Source: Bog-473 sp963743785 (GTDB taxonomy: Bacteria; Actinomycetota; Acidimicrobiia; Acidimicrobiales; RAAP-2). From it: a stretch of DNA of 64,000 nucleotides. Shown piece by piece: positions 28,061 to 36,343 of the stretch; position 1 is the stretch's first letter, and every line of letters starts with the position of its first letter. The notes under the pieces were generated by a model. It did no database searches. It was not told the DNA's origin and was given only the letters and a program-made list of their open reading frames with translations. A program made the translations under genes and the position numbers. The DNA lies in NCBI GenBank assembly GCA_963743785.1, contig CAVURD010000004.1:310001-374000 (forward strand). The letters run 5' to 3'.

Positions 28061-28147
28061 CCTGCTCGCAGGTGCCCGGCTCGGGGAAGGATCGGGTCGG
28101 CGTCGGTCGCTGACGGTGACGCGCCGGTGTCGGTGTCGCTGACGGTG

Positions 28148-28170
28148 ATCGGCCCACCGCCCGGGCCGAT
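28148..28170. terminator. Terminator hairpin between GH26-like gene and nuoN
   Basis: ATCGGCCC (28148-28155), a 7-base loop and GGGCCGAT (28163-28170) give a perfect 8-bp GC-rich stem between two convergent genes. It is followed on the plus strand by TTCCTTA and lies three bases from the nuoN stop. It probably ends both transcripts. Confidence 0.7.
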
Positions 28171-28173
28171 TCC

Positions 28174-29869
28174 TTACTGGCCGATGAAGAGCAGCGTGGC
28201 CTGGCGGCAGAAGTCGAGCAGGGGTGCCGGCCAGACTCCGAAGACCACGGTGACCGCCAGGCAGAGGCCGATGGCCACGGCGGTGAGGGCCGGGACCGGG
28301 ACGACCGACGGCGTCTCCTCGCTGGTGGCCGCCGGGGCCTCGTCGGCCAGGAGGATCTCCGCGTTCAGCGTCGAGATGGTGCCCGACACCGCGCCGGGCG
28401 ACGCCCAAGGTCGACGCGCCCTCCTCCGGCGCCGTTCTCGCCGCCGGCGGTTGCTCGCTGTCGTCCGCCCCGGGGGCGTACATGAGCACGGCCACCCGGA
28501 GGTAGAAGAAGGCCGCGATGGCGGCGGTCACCATGGCGATGACGGCCAGCGGTACCGCACCGGCCGAGATCGTGGCCAGGACAACCTGCAGCTTGGCCCA
28601 CAAACCGGTGGTGAACGGGACCCCGGCCTGAGCCAGCAACAGGACGGCAAAGGACAGCGCCAGCACAGGCTGCCGTCGGGCCAGGCCGCGGTAGCGGGTG
28701 AGATCGTGGTCCCCGTCGCCCTCTCGGCCCAGGACCGTCACCACCGCGAAGCTGCCGATCGTCATGAACGTGTAGGCGAAGAGGTAGTAGAGCGACGCGC
28801 TCACGCCGCGGGTGGTGGCCGCCTCGACACCGAGGAGGATGAACCCGGCATGGTTGATGGACGAGTAGGCCAACATGCGCTTGACGTCTCGCTGGCGCAA
28901 CGCCAGCACCGAGCCCAGCACCAACGACAGCACGGCCAGCCCGTAGATGATCGGTTTCCAGTCGGTGGAGACGACGCCGAAGGATGTGAACAGCACGCGG
29001 AGCATGGCGGCGAACGCTCCGGCCTTGGCCACGGCCGACATGAATCCCGTCACCGGTGAAGGCGCTCCCTGGTACACGTCGGGCGTCCACATATGGAAGG
29101 GCACCGCGGCCACCTTGAAGGCGAAGCCCACCAGCATGAGGGCCAATCCGGCCAGCAACAGCCCATTGGTCAACACCGCGTTCTTGGACAGGAAGTCGGC
29201 GATCTGGGTCAGGTTGGTGGAGCCGGTGGCGCCGTAGGTCAGCGCAATCCCGTAGATGAAGATGGCCGAGGAGAACCCACCCAGGATGAAGTACTTCAGC
29301 GCCGCTTCGCCCGAGGCCGCTCGACGGTGGTTGAACGCCGTCAGGACGTAGAGGGCGATGGACAGGATTTCCAGGCCCAGGAAGACGATGATCAGGTCAT
29401 TGGCCATCCCCATCAACATCGCACCCGAGGCGGAGACCAGGGCCAGCACGTGGAACTCGGCACCGGTGATGTCCTCGCGCCGGAGATAGCCGTCAGCCAC
29501 CAGTGCGGTGACGACCATGGCCGAAGCCACCAGCATGGTGATCAACACGCTGAAGCCGTCCATCACGACCGCGTTGGCGACGTAGGTGTGCGGACCGTGA
29601 TCCTGCACATCGAACCACTGCCAGATGGAGATCCCCACGGCGGTCCCGGCGATCGCCACGGTGCCGATGGTGGCCACCCGTACCCGGAGCGGACGGCTGA
29701 CCAGTGAGGCCAGGGCCAGGAGCAGCACCGCCCCGCCGATCATGATGATGGGCGGGAGAATGCTCAGGTAGCGGATGGGGGGCACGTGGAGCTTGCCGCC
29801 GATGCGGTCGAGCCGGTCGATGCGCCGCGAGGCGGCCGAGGCCGCGGCGGCCAGCAGGTGGGCGATCAC
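28174..29869 (-). CDS. nuoN: NADH-quinone oxidoreductase subunit N, frame broken near C-terminus
   Basis: Antiporter-like proton-pumping membrane subunit of complex I. The core is typical: GMANDLIIVFLGLEILSIAL, FKVAAVPFHMWTPDVYQGAP, a pumping-site region MLAYSSINHAGFILLG, and GVPFTTGLWAKLQV. After LMYAPGADDSEQPP the reading frame changes near 28395-28410, and the last helix (LTAVAIGLCLAVTVVFGVWP) is in another frame. The full length is about 565 residues. The ATG overlaps the nuoM stop. It is the last gene of the nuo operon, followed by a hairpin. Confidence 0.93.
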
Positions 29870-31419
29870 GGGGGGCTCCCCACGCCGGCGGTGCCCCGGG
29901 TGACAACGGCGGGCTGGCTATGGCCGGTGACCTGTTGGACGTGCGCCATCAGTTGGTTCACCGACGGGTTGATGCGATCGAGCACCGGCTTGGGATACAC
30001 GCCCAGGAACACGATGAGGATGATGAGCGGGGCCATGACCAGGCGCTCGAGCCAGCTCAGGTCGCGGGTCTTCTCGTCGGCGGGCTTGGGCACACCGTGG
30101 AAGACCTGCTGGTAGGCCCACAGCAGGTAGATGGCCGAGACGATCACGCCCAGCAGCGCCACCACGGCCCACCAGCGATGGGTGATGAAGGTGCCGACCA
30201 GCACCAGGAATTCGCTGACGAAGCCGTTGAGCCCGGGCACGCCGATGGAGGCCATCATGACGACGGTGAAGACCGCGGCCATGACCGGCGCCACCTTCTG
30301 CAGGCCGCGCAGCTCGCTGACCTGCCAGGTCTTCCTCCGCTCGTAGATGAACCCGACGAGCAGGAAGAGGCCGGCCACGATGATCCCGTGGTTGAGCATC
30401 AGGAGTACCGCACCGGACAGGCCCTGCGTGCTCAGGGCGAACGTCCCCAGGGCGATGAAGCCGATCTGGGCCAGGGACGAATAGGTGATGAGCCGCTTCA
30501 GGTCGCGCTGGGCGCAGGCCACGATGGCGCCGTAGACAATGCCGATCACGGCCAGGGTCAGGAAGATCGGCGCCAGCGTGCGGGTGGCCTGCGGGAAGAG
30601 GTTGAGGTCGAAGCGGATGATCCCGTAGGTTCCCAACTTGGCCAACAGGGACGCCAGGATGACCGAACCACCCGTGGGCGACTCGGTATAGGCGTCGGGC
30701 GACCAGGTGTGAAGAGGGAACAGCGGCGCCTTCACCGCGAAGGCCGCCGTGAAGGCCAGGAACAGCAGGATGCCGGTGGCGGACGAGAAGTGGGTGTGCT
30801 CGAGGGCCGGCAGCGAGAAGGTGAGCACGTGGGTCTGGGCCTGATGGATGAAGGCCAGGGTCAAGATGCCCACCAGCAAGAAGGCCGACCCCAAGAAGGT
30901 GTAGAGGAAGAATTTGATGGCGGCGTAGGCCCGTCGCTCGTGGCCCCACCCGGCGATGATGAAGTAGGCCGGCACCAGCGTCAGCTCGAAGAAGAGGAAG
31001 AAGACGATCAGGTCCAGGGAGAGGAAGCTGCCCATCACGGCCGCTTCGAGCAGGAGCATCCAGGCGGCGTAGGCCCGCAGATTCGTCTTGTGGCGGGCGT
31101 TGACCAAGACGAGCGGAAACAGCACGCCGCAGAGCATCACCAAGAAGATGGAGATGCCGTCGACGCCGAGGAACCAGCGCACCCCCAGGGCGTCACCGGT
31201 CCAGGTGTGGTTCTCCACCAGCTGGTAGCCGCCGAAGCCCACCTTCATGGCCACCAGGGTCGCGGCGGCGAAGCCCAATGTGGCCAGCGAGACGGCCAGG
31301 GCGATGACGCCGCTCACCTCCTTGGAGACCGTGCCGCCCAACCCGAGCAGGGCCAGGACCAGGGCCCCGCCCGCGGGCAGGAGGACGAGGATGGTCAGGT
31401 ACGGGAAGGCGCTGTTCAC
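29866..31419 (-). CDS. nuoM: NADH-quinone oxidoreductase subunit M
   Basis: Antiporter-like proton-pumping membrane subunit of complex I, 517 residues with about 14 helices. Key blocks are GVDGISIFLVMLCGVLFPLV, the conserved glutamate region FFELTLVPAYFIIAGWG, FAVKAPLFPLHTWSPDAYTE, and the pump lysine/histidine region LKRLITYSSLAQIGFIALG. I set the start at GTG 31419, which overlaps the nuoL stop in a GTGA junction; the frame is open further upstream but only antisense-like residues precede it. Part of nuoA-N. Confidence 0.96.
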   Translation of the reverse strand: MNSAFPYLTILVLLPAGGALVLALLGLGGTVSKEVSGVIALAVSLATLGFAAATLVAMKVGFGGYQLVENHTWTGDALGVRWFLGVDGISIFLVMLCGVLFPLVLVNARHKTNLRAYAAWMLLLEAAVMGSFLSLDLIVFFLFFELTLVPAYFIIAGWGHERRAYAAIKFFLYTFLGSAFLLVGILTLAFIHQAQTHVLTFSLPALEHTHFSSATGILLFLAFTAAFAVKAPLFPLHTWSPDAYTESPTGGSVILASLLAKLGTYGIIRFDLNLFPQATRTLAPIFLTLAVIGIVYGAIVACAQRDLKRLITYSSLAQIGFIALGTFALSTQGLSGAVLLMLNHGIIVAGLFLLVGFIYERRKTWQVSELRGLQKVAPVMAAVFTVVMMASIGVPGLNGFVSEFLVLVGTFITHRWWAVVALLGVIVSAIYLLWAYQQVFHGVPKPADEKTRDLSWLERLVMAPLIILIVFLGVYPKPVLDRINPSVNQLMAHVQQVTGHSQPAVVTRGTAGVGSPP

Positions 31420-33329
31420 GACCACACCCGGCTGAGCAGGAAGATGATCAGGGCCGCCATGCCGAGGGCGATGCCCAGCGCGTAGTTCCGCACGTACCCG
31501 GTCTGGAGCTTGCGGGTGGCCGTGCCGGTGGCCTTCACCACCTGCGCCGCCCCGTTGACCGCACCGTCGATGACCCGGGCGTCGACCACCCAGGCCAAGA
31601 AGGCGGCCAGCTTCTGGCTGGGCCGGCCGATGACGGCGTCGTAGAAGTCGTCCCAGTACCAGACCCGTTGGAGGAACTCCGGTTCGAGGGCCGGCTGGTC
31701 GACGTTGGCCCCGCGCCACAGGCCGTAGGCGATGATGATGCCGATGAGGGCGGCCGCCACATCGGTCAGGGACAGGACCCACACCGCGGTCGAGTGCAGA
31801 TGATCGTTGTACAAGGTGCCCGAGAACACCGGGGCCAACCAATTGGCGAACGTGTAGTGGTGGACCCAGGGGAGGTCGAGGATCCCGGCGGTGATGGAGA
31901 AGAAGGCCAGGACCGCCAGCGGCAGCCGCATCAGCCAGGTCGGTTCATGGGGCGTATGGAGCGCCGGCTCGCCGTGGGGGCCGATCTTGTCCCAGCGGGG
32001 TTCGCCCCCGAAGGCCAGCGTCTGCAGGCGGGTCATGTAGTACGCCGTGAGGACGGCGGTGAGGAGCCCCAACGCCCACAACACCTTGTAATGGGCGTAC
32101 ACATTCTCCAGCACGTCACCCTTGGACCAGAAGCCCGACAGCGGCGGGACCCCGGCGATGGTCAACCAACCGATGGTGAACATCAAGGTCGTGTACTTCA
32201 TGGTCTTGCGCAGCGCGCCCATGCGCTTGAGGTTCTGCTCGTCGTCGAGTCCATGGATGACCGATCCCGCCGAGAGGAAGAGGAGGCCCTTGTAGAAGGC
32301 GTGGCACACCATGAGGAAGATGGCGGCGATGTAGGCCCCGCTGCCGACGGCCAGGATCATGTAGCCGATCTGCGACACGGTGGAGAAGGCCAGCACCTTC
32401 TTGATGTCCTGCTGGGCGCAGGCGATGGTCGCCGCCACGAAGGCGGTGATCCCACCGACGGCGGCGATGACCTCGGTGCCGTTCGAGCTGAGGAACAGGA
32501 CGTGGTTCATGCGGCAGAGCAGGTAGACCCCGGCCGTCACCATGGTGGCGGCGTGGATGAGGGCGGACACCGGGGTCGGGCCCTCCATGGCGTCGGGCAA
32601 CCAGTTGAAGAGGGGGATCTGGGCCGACTTGCCGGTCGCGGCCAGGAACAGCAAGAGGACGACGGCGGTGGCGGTGCCTCCGCTGAGATGGTGGGCCTGC
32701 CCGAAGACCCCACCACCGGGACCGCCCACGTACTGCAGCGTTCCCGTCTTCTCGAAGATGAGGAAGATGGCGGCCAGGAAGCCGACGTCACCGATGCGGT
32801 TGTAGATGAAGGCTTTCTTGCCGGCCGAGGCGGCCGCGTCCTTGTGGAACCAGTACGACACCAGCCAGTAGGAGCAGACGCCGACCCCCTCCCATCCGAC
32901 GAAGGTGAGCAGCAGGTTGTTGGCCAGGACGAGCAACAGCATGGAGAAGACGAAGAGATTGAGGTAGATGAAGAACTTGGGATAGTCCCGGTCGCTCTTC
33001 ATGTAGCCGATCGAATACAGGTGGATGAGCATGCTCACGCCCGTGATGAACATGCACATGGTGATCGAGAGCTGGTCCACCTGGATCCCGACCGGCACGG
33101 TCAGGCCACCCACGTGGAACCAGGTGAAGTAGGTCTGCAGGAAGACGCGGTGGTCGGCCGGCTGGTGCAGGACACCGGCCAGCGTGATGCAGGCGACCAC
33201 GAAGGCACCGGCGATGGCGACCGTCCCGATCCACCCGGCGACCGGATCGCCCACCCGGCGGCCGACGGCCACCAGCACCAGGAAACCGGCCAGCGGCAAC
33301 AGCAGCATGAGGTACGACGTGGAGAGCAT
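31416..33329 (-). CDS. nuoL: NADH-quinone oxidoreductase subunit L
   Basis: Largest antiporter-like subunit of complex I, 637 residues, carrying the long lateral helix at the C-terminus. Typical blocks include LYSIGYMKSDRDYPKFFIYL, VGWEGVGVCSYWLVSYWF with its conserved glutamate, KSAQIPLFNWLPDAMEGPTP and QQDIKKVLAFSTVSQIGYMI. It lies eight bases downstream of nuoK and overlaps nuoM. Confidence 0.97.
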   Translation of the reverse strand: MLSTSYLMLLLPLAGFLVLVAVGRRVGDPVAGWIGTVAIAGAFVVACITLAGVLHQPADHRVFLQTYFTWFHVGGLTVPVGIQVDQLSITMCMFITGVSMLIHLYSIGYMKSDRDYPKFFIYLNLFVFSMLLLVLANNLLLTFVGWEGVGVCSYWLVSYWFHKDAAASAGKKAFIYNRIGDVGFLAAIFLIFEKTGTLQYVGGPGGGVFGQAHHLSGGTATAVVLLLFLAATGKSAQIPLFNWLPDAMEGPTPVSALIHAATMVTAGVYLLCRMNHVLFLSSNGTEVIAAVGGITAFVAATIACAQQDIKKVLAFSTVSQIGYMILAVGSGAYIAAIFLMVCHAFYKGLLFLSAGSVIHGLDDEQNLKRMGALRKTMKYTTLMFTIGWLTIAGVPPLSGFWSKGDVLENVYAHYKVLWALGLLTAVLTAYYMTRLQTLAFGGEPRWDKIGPHGEPALHTPHEPTWLMRLPLAVLAFFSITAGILDLPWVHHYTFANWLAPVFSGTLYNDHLHSTAVWVLSLTDVAAALIGIIIAYGLWRGANVDQPALEPEFLQRVWYWDDFYDAVIGRPSQKLAAFLAWVVDARVIDGAVNGAAQVVKATGTATRKLQTGYVRNYALGIALGMAALIIFLLSRVWS

Positions 33330-33337
33330 GGGTGCCG

Positions 33338-33643
33338 TCAGCCCTTCAGGGCATTCAGGTCGTCGGCCACGGTCGTCGACCGGCGCCGGTAGATGGCGAC
33401 CACGATGCCCAGGCCGACCACGACCTCGGCCGCGGCCACCACGAGCACGAAGAAGACGAGCACCTGCCCGCCGATGTCGCTCAGCATGCGGGCGAACGTG
33501 ACGAAGGTCAGGTTGGCCGCGTTGAGCATGAGCTCAATGCACATGAACATGATCAGCACGTTGCGCCGCACCAGGAGCCCCACCGCGCCGATGGAGAAGA
33601 GCACGGCGGCCAATCCGAGGTACCACCCTCCGGCCAGGCTCAC
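33338..33643 (-). CDS. nuoK: NADH-quinone oxidoreductase subunit K
   Basis: Small three-helix proton-channel subunit of complex I, 101 residues, the normal length. The conserved glutamates of the membrane proton path are seen in MFMCIELMLNAANL and VVAAAEVVVGLGIVV. A characteristic GLLVRRNVLIM block precedes them. It overlaps nuoJ by four bases. Confidence 0.97.
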   Translation of the reverse strand: MSLAGGWYLGLAAVLFSIGAVGLLVRRNVLIMFMCIELMLNAANLTFVTFARMLSDIGGQVLVFFVLVVAAAEVVVGLGIVVAIYRRRSTTVADDLNALKG

Positions 33644-34272
33644 GACGGGAGCTCCGGGGGCGTGTGGTCGCTTGGGGCATCGTGGGGCATGGGCGGACGG
33701 CGGGCCAGCACGACGGCGCCGACCACGGCGATGACCAACAGGGCGGCCGTCGCTTCGAAGGCGAAGAGGTAGGTGGTGAACAGCTGCTTGCCCAGTTGGG
33801 CCGGCTCTCCGTAGGGCGACGTGGGGCTGGCGGTGATGTGACCTTCGATGGGCCCGACCACCTGGTGGGCCCCGGTCACCCAGTGGGCCGTGGCCAGCAT
33901 GGTGATGACACCGGCCAGGGTGAGGCCGATCATGATGAAGGCCAGCGGCCGCTGCCCGACCAGCGGCTCCACCTCGATGTCATCGCGCCGGTCGACCCCG
34001 AGGAACATGATCACGAAGAGGAAGAGCACGACGATGGCGCCGGCGTAGACGATGATCTGCACCGCGGCCAGGAAGTCGGCCTCCTGCTCGATGAAGAGCA
34101 CCGCCACCCCGAACAGGGTCATGACCAGGCTGAGGGCCGCGTGCACCGGGTTGCGCGAGGTGACCACACCCAGGGCACCGACCAGGATCACCGCCGCGCT
34201 GGCGGCGAAGACCAGGACATCAGGCAAGCTGGCTCGCGTGGCAGCCAGGAGGACCATGCTGTGGTCCATCAC
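33640..34272 (-). CDS. nuoJ: NADH-quinone oxidoreductase subunit J
   Basis: Five-helix membrane subunit of complex I, 210 residues. The conserved region VALFIEQEADFLAAVQIIVY-like (here VLFIEQEADFLAAVQIIVYA) and GAIVVLFLFVIMFLGVD, which includes the pi-bulge helix, are both present. The second half has the usual loop and last helix (TAALLVIAVVGAVVLARR). Four-base overlaps with nuoI and nuoK. Confidence 0.96.
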   Translation of the reverse strand: MMDHSMVLLAATRASLPDVLVFAASAAVILVGALGVVTSRNPVHAALSLVMTLFGVAVLFIEQEADFLAAVQIIVYAGAIVVLFLFVIMFLGVDRRDDIEVEPLVGQRPLAFIMIGLTLAGVITMLATAHWVTGAHQVVGPIEGHITASPTSPYGEPAQLGKQLFTTYLFAFEATAALLVIAVVGAVVLARRPPMPHDAPSDHTPPELPS

Positions 34273-35105
34273 GCGTCGTCCTCGGCCTTGGCCGCCTTGC
34301 GGGAGGCGCGCAGCTCCTTCATCCGGGCCCGGGTGGCCGCCATCTTCTTCTTGTTGCGCGCCGCCCCCGTCTTGGCCCGCCAGACCCGACCCTGCATGCC
34401 CGAGTGGGCCAACGGGATGTCCTCGGCCAAAAGGTGCGGCTCGAGCGTCTCGCGCAGCGACTTGGTGCCGGTGAGCTCGTCGTTGCGCCGGCCGGACTGG
34501 CCCCCCTCGGGGCTACGGATGCCGTAGCCGAGCTCGCCCGCCCACTGCACCTCGCCCTCGTAGGCCGCGCTGCCCGACGGTGACGTGGCGCGCATCCAAC
34601 CCGAGGTCATCATGTCGTCGCCCTCGCGCCAGTCCTCCCACGGGAGCTTCTGCAGCATGCCGTCGTCGTCGACCAGCAGCTCCGCCTTGGTGTAGATGGC
34701 ATCGGAGCGGTTGGTGAAGGAGAACTCGAACAACTTGGACTCGGTGATGGCCTCGGTGGGACAGGCCTCCACGCACAGGTCGCAGTGGATGCAGCGCAGG
34801 TAGTTGATCTCGTAGACGTAGCCGTAGCGCTCGCCCGGCGAGACCGGGTGGTCCGGTGGGTTGTCCAGGCCGCGCACGTAGATGCAGTCGGCCGGACAGA
34901 CGCCGGCGCACAGTTCGCACCCGATGCACTTCTCCATCCCGTCCTCGTAGCGGTTCAGGACGTGGCGACCGTGTTGGCGCGGTTGCTTGGGCTTCTTGTC
35001 CTCGGGGTACGACGTGGTCACCCGGGGCCGGGTCAGATGCTGGAAGGTGAGCTTGAAGCCACCGAGAAAGCTGAGCTGGTCCTTCATTTCGTCGCTGAGG
35101 CCCAC
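34269..35105 (-). CDS. nuoI: NADH-quinone oxidoreductase subunit I with basic C-terminal extension
   Basis: Carries two [4Fe-4S] clusters (N6a and N6b) between NuoG/NuoD and NuoB. Cluster motifs CIGCELCAGVCPADC and CIHCDLCVEACPTE are complete. At 278 residues it is longer than the usual 160-220: after the iron-sulfur domain comes a charged tail ending in a Lys/Arg-rich stretch (RNKKKMAATRARMKELRAS). Start GTG 35105 shares one base with the nuoH stop (TAGTG); an internal ATG seven codons on is an alternative. Confidence 0.93.
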   Translation of the reverse strand: MGLSDEMKDQLSFLGGFKLTFQHLTRPRVTTSYPEDKKPKQPRQHGRHVLNRYEDGMEKCIGCELCAGVCPADCIYVRGLDNPPDHPVSPGERYGYVYEINYLRCIHCDLCVEACPTEAITESKLFEFSFTNRSDAIYTKAELLVDDDGMLQKLPWEDWREGDDMMTSGWMRATSPSGSAAYEGEVQWAGELGYGIRSPEGGQSGRRNDELTGTKSLRETLEPHLLAEDIPLAHSGMQGRVWRAKTGAARNKKKMAATRARMKELRASRKAAKAEDDA

Positions 35106-36343
35106 TACGTCTCCTCTCCCTTCGGACCGACCGGATCGCCCACCGGGTTCAGGCGGGGAGCCGGGGTCAGGCGCGTGCCCACGGCGGGGAGGATGGCGTC
35201 GGCCTCGCTGCGTCCCTCGCCCAACTTGTTGGCCCGGATCAGCAGCGCGGCGGCCAGCACCACCACGGCCACCATGATCAGGCCCCACCAGTGCCAGGTG
35301 ATCACACTGGCCACCAGCAGGAGCCAGGCCAGGGTCATGGGGATCAGGCGCTTCCACCCCAGGTCCATGAGCTGGTCGTAGCGCAGCCGCGGCAGCGCTG
35401 CCCGGAACCACACGTAGATGAAGCAGAAGGCCGCCGTCTTGATCAGGAACCAGATGACGGGCATCCAGATGTCCGACGTGGGGATGAAGCGCGGGATGGG
35501 CCCATCGGGACCGCCGAAGAACAGCGTGACCACCACGGCCGACATGGTGATGGTGTTCATGAACTCGGCCAGGAAGAACAGGCCGAAGCGGATGGAGGAG
35601 TACTCGGTGTGGAAGCCGCCGACCAACTCCTGCTCGGCCTCGGTCAGGTCGAAGGGCGGGCGGGTCAGCTCGGCCGTGATGGCGATCATGAAGAAGATGA
35701 AGGGCAAGAAGCCCAGACGAATCAGGTTCCAGTCCCAGAAGCCGTGGGCCTGGGCGTTGACGATGGCCCGGGTGGACAGCGAGCGGCTGACCAGGATCAC
35801 GGCGACCACCGTCATGCCGAGGGCGGCTTCATAGGAGATGACCTGAGCCGACGCCCGCACCGACCCGAGGAGCGGGTACTTGGACCCCGAGGACCAGCCG
35901 GCCAGCATCACGCCGTAGACGGCGATGCCCGACATGGCCAGCACCACCAGGATCCCGATGGGGGGATCGGACACCTGCAGCTCGAAGGTGTGGCTGCCGA
36001 TGGTGATGACGCCGCCCACCGGCACCACGGAGAAGATGAGGACGGCCGGGACCACGGCCAGGTAGGGCGCCAACTTGAAGACGAACGAGTCGGCCCGGTC
36101 GGGCAGGAGGTCCTCTTTGAAGACCAGCTTGGTGCCGTCGGCCAGGGTCTGCAGCAGGCCCCACGGCCCGGCCCGGTTCGGCCCGATGCGGCTCTGCATG
36201 TCCGAGATCACCTTGCGCTCGAACCAGATCATCAGGGCGGTGGCCACCAGCAGGGCCACGAACGCCACCAGCACCTTGATGATGACGATCAACCAGACCT
36301 GCCAGTTGAGCCCCTGGTAGAAGAGCGGATCGAAGTAGCTCAC
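35105..36343 (-). CDS. nuoH: NADH-quinone oxidoreductase subunit H
   Basis: Membrane subunit that forms much of the quinone-binding chamber, 412 residues with eight helices. Conserved blocks: SRIGPNRAGPWGLLQTLADG, MAGWSSGSKYPLLGS-like LAGWSSGSKYPLLGSVRA, the acidic loop ELTRPPFDLTEAEQELVGGF and EYSSIRFGLFFLAEF. The hydrophilic C-terminal tail of about 50 residues is longer than in enterobacteria, as often in actinobacteria. Overlaps nuoG by four bases. Confidence 0.97.
   Translation of the reverse strand: MSYFDPLFYQGLNWQVWLIVIIKVLVAFVALLVATALMIWFERKVISDMQSRIGPNRAGPWGLLQTLADGTKLVFKEDLLPDRADSFVFKLAPYLAVVPAVLIFSVVPVGGVITIGSHTFELQVSDPPIGILVVLAMSGIAVYGVMLAGWSSGSKYPLLGSVRASAQVISYEAALGMTVVAVILVSRSLSTRAIVNAQAHGFWDWNLIRLGFLPFIFFMIAITAELTRPPFDLTEAEQELVGGFHTEYSSIRFGLFFLAEFMNTITMSAVVVTLFFGGPDGPIPRFIPTSDIWMPVIWFLIKTAAFCFIYVWFRAALPRLRYDQLMDLGWKRLIPMTLAWLLLVASVITWHWWGLIMVAVVVLAAALLIRANKLGEGRSEADAILPAVGTRLTPAPRLNPVGDPVGPKGEET

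Noticed and set aside
29920..33392. Two long plus-strand open frames (over 500 codons each) opposite nuoM and nuoL
   Set aside because: Composition is Gly/Asp/Gln/His/Glu-rich with no domain, as expected from the antisense of GC-rich membrane-protein codons; the minus-strand genes are unmistakable.
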